Source: Solwaraspora sp. WMMD406
Lineage (GTDB): Bacteria > Actinomycetota > Actinomycetes > Mycobacteriales > Micromonosporaceae
Length of the DNA stretch: 64,000 bases
Assembly: GCF_029626025.1 (NCBI RefSeq)
Contig: NZ_JARUBF010000001.1
Coordinates: 6,728,001 to 6,792,000, forward strand
Direction of reading: 5' to 3'
A program made the position numbers and the translations under genes. The notes below the pieces were generated by a model. The model did no database searches. It was not told the origin of the DNA and worked only from the letters and a program-made list of their open reading frames with translations. The number at the start of each line of letters is the position of its first letter. Within the stretch, counting starts at the first letter, position 1. This document shows positions 40,555 to 48,223 of the stretch, piece by piece.

Positions 40555-41430
40555 ATGGCTGGTGGCAGGGCATCTGGAGAGCTACTGCGGCTCTGGCACC
40601 GTACGCCGCCGTTTCGTTGGTTGCTGGTCGACGAGGACGAAGACGAGGACAGCCCGAGCAAGGCGATCGCCGCGTGCGTCGACATCGAGGGGCTGTTCGA
40701 CGAGAGCCAGTCCCCCTCGCTAGCGGTGGCTCGGCCGGCGGTGCTGCTCGGATGCCAGCCGATGCCGCCGATGGGACGTGCTCTCGACGCGCTAGCTCTC
40801 GACGTGGGCAACCCTGGTGGGGCGGCCTGGCGCCGGCGGATTCGTGCCTCCATCGCCAGCCTGGCAGACGACGGCAGCGCAACCAAGGTGGTCGGCGTCC
40901 ATCTCCAAGGTGCGGTGACGGCGGTCCGCCCATCGGCCCTCGGCGGTGGTCTGGTCGATGTCACCCTCGACACCCCCATCGCCAATCCCATGCCGTACGG
41001 GGCACGAAGCATCTGGGAGCTCTGGCGATCCGGCCGACCGGCCAAACCCGGCCGATGGGCGGGCTACGACCGCGATCTCCGGCACCAGTGGACGATGACA
41101 GCGCTGGCGTACCACCGCCACGACGCCCCGGACAAGCCGGCCGGCAGCATCTACGAGGTCGACGGACGGAACGTCACCGACGTCGGAGGCTTCTACTGCG
41201 CCATCGGTGAAGCGGTCAACGGGCCGGGCGGCTACTTCGGCTCGAACCCCGACGCGCTACACGACTGCGCCCGAGGCGGCTGGGGCGCGGCGTCGCCGTT
41301 CAGGCTGGTCTGGCGGCACTCGACCGTGGCTCGGGAGCACCTGGACCGGCCCGACCGTGCCACCGACCCCACGTTCGGGCAACTGCTGGGCTGGCTCACC
41401 GAAGACAGCATCGACGTCCGTACGGACTGA
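40555..41430 (+). CDS. Protein with C-terminal barstar (barnase-inhibitor) domain
   Basis: A 291-aa protein. The first ~200 residues are of unknown family (LLRLWHRTPPFRWLLVDEDE, and the later IRASIASLADDGSATKVVGV). Residues about 205-285 match barstar family members: SIYEVDGRNVTDVGGFYCAI, GEAVNGPGGYFGSNPDALHD and CARGGWGAASPFRLVWRHS. In such proteins this domain inhibits barnase-type ribonucleases. ATG at 40555 is preceded by a weak site. No barnase-like gene is evident nearby. It follows the DUF6183-like gene after 177 bp with a hairpin, so it has its own promoter. Confidence 0.82.
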   Translation: MAGGRASGELLRLWHRTPPFRWLLVDEDEDEDSPSKAIAACVDIEGLFDESQSPSLAVARPAVLLGCQPMPPMGRALDALALDVGNPGGAAWRRRIRASIASLADDGSATKVVGVHLQGAVTAVRPSALGGGLVDVTLDTPIANPMPYGARSIWELWRSGRPAKPGRWAGYDRDLRHQWTMTALAYHRHDAPDKPAGSIYEVDGRNVTDVGGFYCAIGEAVNGPGGYFGSNPDALHDCARGGWGAASPFRLVWRHSTVAREHLDRPDRATDPTFGQLLGWLTEDSIDVRTD

Positions 41431-41618
41431 CCCGTACGACATGGTGGCTTGCCTGCGGGTAACGCCGTCTAGCGGGCCAGCACGCCGCGAATCCTGGGCG
41501 ACGGGTGACGCAGCATCGCGTTCCGTACCGGCGGCGGCAGCTCACGACGGCGGCGTAAGCCCGCACCCGCCGGCTGCCGATGGCGCGGGCATCTGTCGTC
41601 CGCGCGGCGAGTGCCACC

Positions 41619-41639
41619 GTGTAGCACCCCGTGCTACAC
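41619..41639. promoter_or_regulatory. Operator palindrome before the Phd/PIN operon
   Basis: GTGTAGCAC and GTGCTACAC are perfect 9-base arms around CCC. A related half site TGCTA follows at 41642. It lies 18 bp upstream of the antitoxin start, the usual place for Phd/antitoxin autorepression. Confidence 0.75.
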
Positions 41640-41656
41640 CATGCTAGGCTTCCGGT

Positions 41657-41917
41657 GTGGCAGCGGAACTCACTCAACGGGATCTCCGGGCGAAATCGGG
41701 ACAGATCATGGATGCGGTGGAGCACGGTGAGTCGTTCATCGTCACTCGCAACGGCACCCCCATCGGCGAGCTGATCCCGCTGCGTCGGCACCGGGTGGTC
41801 ACCCGTGAGCAGTTCGCGGGCGTGTCAGCCAACGCACCGGTCATGGATGCTGCGCGGTTCCGTGCCGACGCAGACAGCGCCATGGACGGTGGCCTCCGGG
41901 ACCCGTATGAAGTCTGA
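41657..41917 (+). CDS. Phd/YefM-type antitoxin
   Basis: An 86-aa antitoxin: ELTQRDLRAKSGQIMDAVEH then GESFIVTRNGTPIGELIPL are the hallmarks of the Phd DNA-binding half, and the C-terminal RFRADADSAMDGGLRDPYE is the toxin-binding tail. GTG at 41657 opens VAAELTQRDL. The toxin gene overlaps its end by 11 bp. It binds its own operator at 41619-41639 by analogy. Confidence 0.9.
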   Translation: MAAELTQRDLRAKSGQIMDAVEHGESFIVTRNGTPIGELIPLRRHRVVTREQFAGVSANAPVMDAARFRADADSAMDGGLRDPYEV

Positions 41918-42320
41918 GACGCACGGCCTACTCGACACCAACATCCTTATCCTGCGCCGGCAGATCGACCATGCCCGGCTGCCGGACACGATGTCGATCA
42001 GCAGCGTCACCCTCGCGGAGCTGTCGGCAGGTCCGCATCACACCGATGATCCAGCCGAGCGCGCCCGCCGGTTGGACGTACTTCAGCGGGCCGAATCCGA
42101 GTTCGATGCGCTGCCGTTCGACGCGGAGGCGGCACGAGCGTTCGGCAGAGTGGTCGCGGCCGTGCTGGCGGCAGGTCGCAAGCCGAGAGCACGGACGGCT
42201 GATCTCATGATCGCGAGTGTCGCCATCGGAAACCGCCTACCGCTCTACACCACCAATCCCGACGACTTCGCCGGTCTGAACACCCTGATGACGGTGGTGG
42301 CGGTGCCGCTTCCTGACTGA
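41907..42320 (+). CDS. PIN-domain ribonuclease toxin (VapC type)
   Basis: A 137-aa PIN-domain toxin. Acidic residues in HGLLDTNILILR (Asp9-type position), VTLAELSAGP (Glu) and ARTADLMIASVAIGNRLPLY with TTNPDDF (two Asp) form the metal-binding site of these RNases. ATG at 41907 lies 11 bp before the antitoxin stop. The product presumably cleaves tRNA or rRNA when free of the antitoxin. Confidence 0.92.
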   Translation: MKSETHGLLDTNILILRRQIDHARLPDTMSISSVTLAELSAGPHHTDDPAERARRLDVLQRAESEFDALPFDAEAARAFGRVVAAVLAAGRKPRARTADLMIASVAIGNRLPLYTTNPDDFAGLNTLMTVVAVPLPD

Positions 42321-42444
42321 CACGGGACGGATATGGCCGATCTCCACGATGTGGCGACGGAATACATGGTCGGACGATAGCGGAGCCTACACACTGTCCA
42401 TACCTGCCAGCTCGCCATGCCGAAATCCCTATAACATCGTCGGG

Positions 42445-43182
42445 GTGGTTACGCGGCTGGTGCAGATCAACATGAAGGCCCGGAGCGACTCCGCGTTGGG
42501 CGGTTTCTGGGCGGACGTGCTCGGCTGGGAAGTCTCCAGCGAGGGACCGGGCGTGACCAACCTCGAACCCGAAGGCTTCGTCTACCCCGACCCGGTTGCC
42601 GTCTGCATCGACCTGGTCGTCTCACCGGAACCCAAGACGGTGAAGAACCGCGTACACCTCGACCTCGCCACCACCTCGACGGCCCATCAGGCAGAGCTGG
42701 TCGCCCGGCTGCGGAAGCTCGGCGCGACCCCCGTCGACATCGGCCAGGGTGACGTGCCGTGGACCGTCCTGGCCGACCCGGAAGGCAACGAGTTCTGCGT
42801 GTTGGAGCCCCGGCCGATCTACGCAGACACCGGGCCGATCGCCGCGGTCGTGGTCGACTGCGTGGACCCGCGAGCCATGGCCCGCTTCTGGAGCCAGGTC
42901 ACGGACTGGACCCTGTACGAGGTGACCGACGACACCGCGCGGCTGCGCTCCGCCGCTGGTGTCGGCCCGTACCTGGAGTTCGTCCGTACGCCGGACGTGA
43001 AAATTGGGTGGAACCGCGTCCACCTCGACGTCCGCCCGTACCCGGATGACGACCTCGACGCCGAAGCGGCCCGACTGCGTGCCCTCGGCGCCGCCCCTGT
43101 CGATCTCGGCCGAGACGACATCCCGTGGAGGGTCTTCGCCGACCCGGAAGGCAACGAATTCTGCCTGCTCACCCCCGGCTGA
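42445..43182 (+). CDS. VOC (glyoxalase/bleomycin-resistance) family protein, two-domain
   Basis: A 245-aa protein with two tandem VOC folds: RLVQINMKARSDSALGGFWA with the ending DPEGNEFCVLEPRP, and VVVDCVDPRAMARFWSQVTD with DPEGNEFCLLTPG. Family members are metal-dependent lyases, dioxygenases or drug-binding proteins; this type is usually annotated as VOC/glyoxalase-like. GTG at 42445 has TATAAC 9-14 bases upstream, which fits a -10 element and a leaderless message. Function unknown. Confidence 0.85.
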   Translation: MVTRLVQINMKARSDSALGGFWADVLGWEVSSEGPGVTNLEPEGFVYPDPVAVCIDLVVSPEPKTVKNRVHLDLATTSTAHQAELVARLRKLGATPVDIGQGDVPWTVLADPEGNEFCVLEPRPIYADTGPIAAVVVDCVDPRAMARFWSQVTDWTLYEVTDDTARLRSAAGVGPYLEFVRTPDVKIGWNRVHLDVRPYPDDDLDAEAARLRALGAAPVDLGRDDIPWRVFADPEGNEFCLLTPG

Positions 43183-43361
43183 CCGGCCGTGGCGTGCCGG
43201 CTCTACCACTGACGGATGCGAATCGCAGGGGCGTAACCGCACGATCGTACGGCTGGTGGCTGGTGTTGTCCGCCCGCCCCGCACCGCCTTCGGACGGCCG
43301 ACAAACGCTCACTCGGCTGGTTGTGGCCACATGATCCTGGTCGGGTGCGGGCTGGGCCCAG

Positions 43362-43854
43362 TTAAGCGCATTCTCCCAGTGTGCCGGTCAAGGTGCATGA
43401 GGTGGAGGCGGCCGGCGCGAGGTACATCATCGTGTAGAAGACCTGCGTCTGCGTGTCGGCATACGTCGAAATGACCAGGATACTTCCGTCGGGGAACAGC
43501 TCCGGCTGCATGGTGTACCCGTCGGTGGAGACCGGTTTGCCCTCGGGCCCGAGCCGGTTGAGCGCCTCACTCGTGTAGCCCCGGGCATCGACACCGGGGC
43601 AGAAGCGCTCCGGCAGCCCGGTGCGTACCTCGGTCGGTACGCCGGCTTGGCGCAGGTCGGCGGCGAGACCAGCTGGATCATCAAGCCGGTCCCACTCCAC
43701 GATCAGCTCCACCGAGCCGTCCGGGTTCGTGGTCACCGCGTACGCGGGGGTGGTACCGCCGGGGCCGCCTGAGACGATTCGGCGTCCACCCGCCAGTCCG
43801 CGACGGGATCCGCGCCGCACATCAATCGATCGGTCTCCATCATTGTCCTCCTTC
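43362..43854 (-). pseudogene. Frameshifted partner of the sigma factor (anti-sigma-like)
   Basis: Directly after the sigma gene the frame ATGATGGAGACC opens METDRLMCGADPVADWRV and then breaks. In the next frame the sequence continues as AYAVTTNPDGSVELIVEWDR, then DPAGLAADLRQAGVPTEVRT and ends TSCTLTGTLGECA. Intact relatives in Micromonosporaceae have a membrane helix between such parts. Here the middle is missing and the frame is shifted, so this is a decayed gene. Confidence 0.55.
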
Positions 43855-44313
43855 GTTTGCCAGCGGGGAGAGCGCGGCGTCCGCAGGCGTCCTGGTCGCG
43901 GTCGGCGCCAACACGGCCGCCAGGCGCCGCCGGGCCCGAAACAACCGCACCTTGTACGCGGTACGACTGCACCCCATGACGGTGGCGGCGGCGGTGGCGT
44001 CGAGCCCTTCCCAGGCGGCCAGCCGCAGCGCCTCCTGGTCTGCTTCGGACAGTTGTGCCAGCGCGTGGCGTACCCGTACCTGGTCGATCACGACGTCGGC
44101 GTGGTCGGCCGTGACCGTCTCGACGACCGCGCCCAGCCGGGTCGTCAGCCTCGCCTGCCGCTCCCGGCCTCGGATCTCGTTGCCGATCAGGTGCCGGGTG
44201 GTGGCGTACAGCCAGGGCAGCGGGTCGGTGGCCGGCACGTCCGGCAGGCGTCGCCAGGCCACCAGAAACGCCTCGCTGACGAGGTCGGGCGTCGGGGTTA
44301 CCGTCGGCACCAA
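43840..44313 (-). pseudogene. ECF-type sigma factor, N-terminally truncated
   Basis: A 157-codon frame with the end of region 2 (DLVSEAFLVAWRRLPDVPAT, PLPWLYATTRHLIGNEIRGR) and an intact region 4 (ALAQLSEADQEALRLAAWEG, ATVMGCSRTAYKVRLF). The usual first 30-40 residues of region 2 (helix contacting core polymerase) are missing; their remains (LLGADGNPDA) lie in another frame just upstream. It is likely non-functional. It overlaps its decayed partner gene. Confidence 0.6.
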
Positions 44314-44792
44314 GGAGCGCTACCACCCGTTCCCCTGTTGCTGCGATCGGTAGAGCACCGCGCTAACGAGGGACAGTCGTCAACGAGTTCGCGGTCGGGT
44401 CGGTCAGGAGGCGGAGTAGCGGCCCGGCAGGTCGGAGACGGCCGCTGGTGGGTCGTACTCCTCGTTGAGCCGATCCAGGACGTACGCGCGGGAGTCGAAG
44501 ATGTCGAGCCTAGATGGACAGTGCAACCGGCCCCATCCGGAGCCGGGCGGCGGCGTTCCGGCTCCCACTTGAGCGGCACCGGCTCCACCTGCCGGTGAAC
44601 GCGGGCGGCTGGACTCCCCCGCCGGGCGTACCCGGGTAGTCAGGTCGTGGGCTGACGACCAAAGCCCGTCGTCGGCCGCAGCATTTGGGCGCTGAACGTC
44701 TGGACCGAGTAGTCGCGCCGGCAGCGAACGAGGGTCTCGCATCGGCGGTGACCGTAGTTCCCGAGTATTGCCGCTGCTGGAGGCGGATGTCT
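44314..44792. other. Gap with remnant coding, no intact gene
   Basis: A minus-strand frame here ends FDSRAYVLDRLNEEYDPPAA then VSDLPGRYSAS, which looks like the tail of a lost protein, but no sensible N terminus is found. The gap runs to the palindromic element. Confidence 0.45.
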
Positions 44793-44848
44793 TTTCTGCC
44801 GTGATCCCCTTGGGGGATCATGATCCCCCAAGGGGATCACGGCAGAAA
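44793..44848. repeat. Interspersed palindromic element, copy 3 (perfect 56 bp)
   Basis: Two 28-base arms are exact complements about the centre 44820/44821; the left arm is TTTCTGCCGTGATCCCCTTG followed by GGGGATCA. The inner part matches copies 1 and 2 in pattern (TGATCCCC..GGGGATCATGATCCCC..GGGGATCA). The GGCCCGGG..CGATACTCG flank lies on the other side, so this copy is inverted relative to the others. A four-GATC core is shared by all. Confidence 0.95.
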
Positions 44849-44918
44849 CGAGTATCGCCTCCCGGGCCACCCGGGCCACCCGGGCCTGGCGACCGAGCCC
44901 GCCGACCGGGCCTGGCGA

Positions 44919-45740
44919 TCAGGGAATCCGGGCCACCGCGCCGTACATCGAGACGTCGGACGCCCCCGGGCGGGGCCGGGGCTCGTCGTCGGTGCGCCAG
45001 TCGCTCACCGGCACGATCCCGGGCGGTACGAGGTCCAAGCCCTCGAACAACGCGGCGAACTCGGCGCGGTCCCGGGGCCAGATGTCGGTCTGCCCGGCGG
45101 CCAACATCTTGTCGTAGACCGCCGCGATCGGCGCCGGCAGGAAATCCTTGGTCGCGTTGGTGACGGCCAGGTAGCTGCCCGACGGCAGCGCGTCGACCAG
45201 CTCGGCGACGACCGGTGCCGCCGCCCCCGCACCGGGCAGGAAGTGCAGCACCGCGACGAGCATCAGCCCCACCGGCCGGGACAGGTCCAGGGTGGCGAGC
45301 AGATCAGGATGATGCAGGATCTCGCCGGGCTCGCGCAGGTCAGCTTCGATGTACGACGTCCTGCCCTGCGGGGTGCTGGTCAACAGGGCCCGGGCGTGCA
45401 CCATCACCATCGGATCGTTGTCGACGTACACCACCCGCGACTCCGGCGCGATCGCCTGCGCGATCTCGTGCGTGTTGTCGGCGGTCGGCAAGCCGGTGCC
45501 GATGTCGAGGAACTGCCGGATGCCGACCTCACCGGCCAGGAACCGAGTCGCCCGCCCCAGAAAACGACGGTTCTCCCGGGCGGCGATCGGCGCGCTCGGC
45601 CAAGCCGCCGCGATCTGGTCCGCCGAGGCCCGGTCGACGGCGAAGTTGTCCTTGCCGCCGAGCCAGTAGTTGTATCGGCGGGCCGGATGCGGCACCGACG
45701 TGTCGAGCCGGCTGGACAACGCGCCGTCGTGGTCGACCAC
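44919..45740 (-). CDS. SAV2177-type (DUF574) SAM-dependent methyltransferase
   Basis: A 273-aa protein of the S-adenosylmethionine-dependent group often annotated SAV_2177: VPHPARRYNYWLGGKDNFAV at the N terminus, FLDIGTGLPTADNTHEIAQA for the SAM-binding motif I, VVYVDNDPMVMVHARALL for motif II, and LMLVAVLHFLPGAGAA. Its substrate is unknown; such genes are numerous in actinobacteria. GTG at 45740 has GGAGG 5 bases upstream. Confidence 0.92.
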   Translation of the reverse strand: MVDHDGALSSRLDTSVPHPARRYNYWLGGKDNFAVDRASADQIAAAWPSAPIAARENRRFLGRATRFLAGEVGIRQFLDIGTGLPTADNTHEIAQAIAPESRVVYVDNDPMVMVHARALLTSTPQGRTSYIEADLREPGEILHHPDLLATLDLSRPVGLMLVAVLHFLPGAGAAAPVVAELVDALPSGSYLAVTNATKDFLPAPIAAVYDKMLAAGQTDIWPRDRAEFAALFEGLDLVPPGIVPVSDWRTDDEPRPRPGASDVSMYGAVARIP

Positions 45741-45891
45741 GAAAACCTCCGGATCCCGATCCGTACGCCCGAACAGCCGGCTGTCGTACCACCGGCGCGA
45801 CGGCTCGACCGATCCTACTGGACGGTCTACGGCCGGCTGACCCGCTCGTCGATCCAGGCGAGCAGCGGACGGATGTAGTCCATCCCCGGTT

Positions 45892-46324
45892 AGCCGCCGA
45901 CGCGCTCGAATTCGGCAAGAAGATCGAGGACCTGAACCTGCCGCTGTCACCCAGCAACCGGGTCGTGTTCACGTCCGCGATCGCGACGCCGTGGTGGCCC
46001 GCGCACGGGGTGGCCGAACTGATCAACCGTACCGCCGAGGTGTTGCCGGAGGCCGCGCGCCGAACCCTGTCGGCGTTACAGAGGTACGACATCGCGCACA
46101 AACGCAAGATGGCCTGGGCCACCATCAGCGCGGCCGCCACCACCGCCGCCGGAATCGGGGCCGTGCCGATCCGCGCTGGTCGCCGCCGTGCTCGGTCCCG
46201 GCGCCGCCACCCTGATCGGCCGGTACGCCGCCGCCGGGCTCATCTGAAGCGGCGCTTCGCCGACGCTTTCCAGCGGGTCAAGACCGACGACGCCGGTAAC
46301 CAGCAGCCGGGCGTGCCGGCCTAG
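45892..46324 (+). pseudogene. Remnant of a GTPase-family gene (C-terminal part)
   Basis: The plus-strand frame reads ADALEFGKKIEDLNLPLSPS, VVFTSAIATPWWPAHGVAEL, then AWATISAAATTAAGIGAVPI and loses register, with LVAAVLGPGAATLIGRYAAA in another frame and FADAFQRVKTDDAG resuming later. The pattern is that of the C-terminal membrane-associated (DUF697-like) part of a GTPase. The P-loop domain is absent, so it is a decayed fragment. Confidence 0.5.
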
Positions 46325-46336
46325 CCCTGGTCGGTC

Positions 46337-46378
46337 CGTCGCTGGTGACTCCGCTGATCCGCGCGGAGTCACCAGCGA
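46337..46378. terminator. 17-bp perfect stem-loop
   Basis: GTCGCTGGTGACTCCGC and GCGGAGTCACCAGCGAC are exact complements with an 8-base loop. It lies between the GTPase remnant (plus) and the SDR gene end (minus), so it could serve both directions. Confidence 0.8.
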
Positions 46379-46400
46379 CGGGGGTCGCCAAGCGGCGGCG

Positions 46401-47135
46401 TCACCAGGGGATGACGCCGTCGTCGTTGACGAACGTGCCGGTCGGGCCGCCGTCGGGCAGCGTGGCCAGCCGGATCGGGGTGGCGGCGGCCTCCTTGACC
46501 GGACGTCCGACACCGCCGGTGAAGTCGGTGGCGACCAGGCCGGGGCAGGCGACGTTGATCAGGATGTCGGTGTCGGCGAGGTGCCGTACGTAGTGCACGG
46601 TGATCGCGTTGAGGTACGTCTTCGTCGGCGAGTAGGCCGCCATGATCGGGCCGACGTTGATGTCCGGGTCCGACTGCCAGGTCAGTGAAGCGACGCTGCT
46701 GGAGACGTTGACGATGCGCGGCGACGGCGACCGACGCAGCATGGGCAGCATCGCGTTGGTCACCCGGATCACGCCGTACACGTTGGTGTCGACGATCTCG
46801 CGTACGGCGTCGATGTCGAGCGTGGTCGGGTCCTGCTCCCACCCCGGCCCGGTCTCCCCGGAGATGCCGGCGTTGTTGACCAGGACGTCCAGTCCGCCAG
46901 CGGTACGTTCGATCAGTCGTGCGGCTTCGGCGACGCTGCGGTCGTCGGTGACGTCCAGCGGTACGGCGAACGCGTCGACGCCGGCCGCGCGGAGCGCCTT
47001 GACGGCCGCCTCGCCACGGGCGGCGTCGCGCGCGCCCACCGCCACCCGGTGGCCCTTCGCGCCGAGCCCGGCGGCGATCTCGTAGCCCAGTCCCTTGTTC
47101 GCGCCGGTGACCAGCGCGGTCTTCGTGTCGGTCAT
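46401..47135 (-). CDS. Short-chain dehydrogenase/reductase
   Basis: A 244-aa classical SDR. The cofactor motif is ALVTGANKGLGYEIA (TGxxxGxG), NNAGISG follows, catalytic Ser and YxxxK appear in NVSSSVASL and AAYSPTKTYLNA, and GLVATDFTG ends the active-site region. The start is ATG 47135. It is divergent from the LysR gene, whose usual target would be this gene. NADP(H) preference is suggested by the basic residue after the motif (VAVGARDAARGE). The substrate is unknown. Confidence 0.92.
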   Translation of the reverse strand: MTDTKTALVTGANKGLGYEIAAGLGAKGHRVAVGARDAARGEAAVKALRAAGVDAFAVPLDVTDDRSVAEAARLIERTAGGLDVLVNNAGISGETGPGWEQDPTTLDIDAVREIVDTNVYGVIRVTNAMLPMLRRSPSPRIVNVSSSVASLTWQSDPDINVGPIMAAYSPTKTYLNAITVHYVRHLADTDILINVACPGLVATDFTGGVGRPVKEAAATPIRLATLPDGGPTGTFVNDDGVIPW

Positions 47136-47229
47136 GACGCCGATGGTGGCGCGGCGATCGACACCGTCGTTACACCGTTTCGGTGCTGCTGTCATACCCG
47201 GTGGGTATCACCGACGTATCGTTGTCGGC

Positions 47230-48078
47230 GTGGACACGCTGGAGACCCGTGAGCTGCGATATTTCGTCACGGTCGCCGAGGAGCTGCACTTCAGCCGAGC
47301 GGCCGACCGGCTCGGCATCGCCCAGCCGCCGCTGTCCCGCGCGATCGCCCAGCTGGAACGTCGGCTCGGCGTCACCCTGCTCGACCGCGACCGGCGGGGC
47401 GTGGCGCTGACCGACGCCGGTCAGGTGCTGCTCGACGAGGCCCGCGCGATCCTGGCCGCCACCGCCGCAGCCGCCCGGCGTACCCGCCGCGCCGCCGCCG
47501 GTGTCCACCGGCTGACCCTGGTCACGAAGGCCGGCGCGGGCCACGAACTGCTGCAGAAGCTGCTCGACGCGCACGCCGCCGAACCCGACGCCGCCGAGAT
47601 CGACGTCGTGCTGTGCGGCCTGGGCGATCAGGCCCGGATGTTGCGCGACGGCCGCGCCGACGTCGCGCTCATGCAGCGGCCGTTCGACTCGCTCGCCGGG
47701 CTCGACACCGAGGATCTGCTGACCGAGCAACAGGTCGCGATCCTGCCGGCCGGGCATCCGCTCACCACCCGTACGTCGCTGACCATGGCCGACGTCAGTG
47801 ACGTGCCGGGGCTGCCGCTCGCCCGCTGGCCGCGCCCCGACGGTACGTACGAGCCGGGGCCGGGGCCGGAAATCCACGACCAGTCGCAGTTGGCCCAGCT
47901 GATCGCCCTCGGGCACACGATGGCGGTGCTCTGTGCCTCGTCCCGGTCGTGGCTGTGGAGCGCGCACACCGCCGTACCGTTGACCGACGCGCCGCACGTC
48001 ACGACCGTGCTGGCCTGGCTGCCGGACAACCGGTCCCGGGCCGTCGCCGGCCTCGTCCGTACGGCGATCCGGCGGTGA
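47230..48078 (+). CDS. LysR family transcriptional regulator
   Basis: A 282-aa regulator. The N-terminal helix-turn-helix is LRYFVTVAEELHFSRAADRL then GIAQPPLSRAIAQLERRLG; a periplasmic-binding-like effector domain follows (VALMQRPFDSLAGLDTEDLL). GTG at 47230 begins VDTLETREL, close to the helix-turn-helix. It is divergent from the SDR with 94 bp between starts, the standard layout for a LysR-controlled gene. The coinducer is unknown. Confidence 0.93.
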   Translation: MDTLETRELRYFVTVAEELHFSRAADRLGIAQPPLSRAIAQLERRLGVTLLDRDRRGVALTDAGQVLLDEARAILAATAAAARRTRRAAAGVHRLTLVTKAGAGHELLQKLLDAHAAEPDAAEIDVVLCGLGDQARMLRDGRADVALMQRPFDSLAGLDTEDLLTEQQVAILPAGHPLTTRTSLTMADVSDVPGLPLARWPRPDGTYEPGPGPEIHDQSQLAQLIALGHTMAVLCASSRSWLWSAHTAVPLTDAPHVTTVLAWLPDNRSRAVAGLVRTAIRR

Positions 48079-48223
48079 CCGGCAGCTGGTCCGAACCGGG
48101 TGAGAGCGGGCTCGCACGCCCTGCTCAGCCGTAGCTGACGAGGACCGTGCTGAGCGCGGCGGCGTTCCACAGCCCGTGCGCCACCCTCGACAAGGTCCTG
48201 TCCGACGGCTGGCCCGGTCGGTG

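Noticed and set aside
42445-43182. Possible bleomycin-resistance gene
   Set aside because: It is a two-domain VOC protein of a very broad family. Nothing in the sequence or neighbours supports drug binding, so only the family is named.
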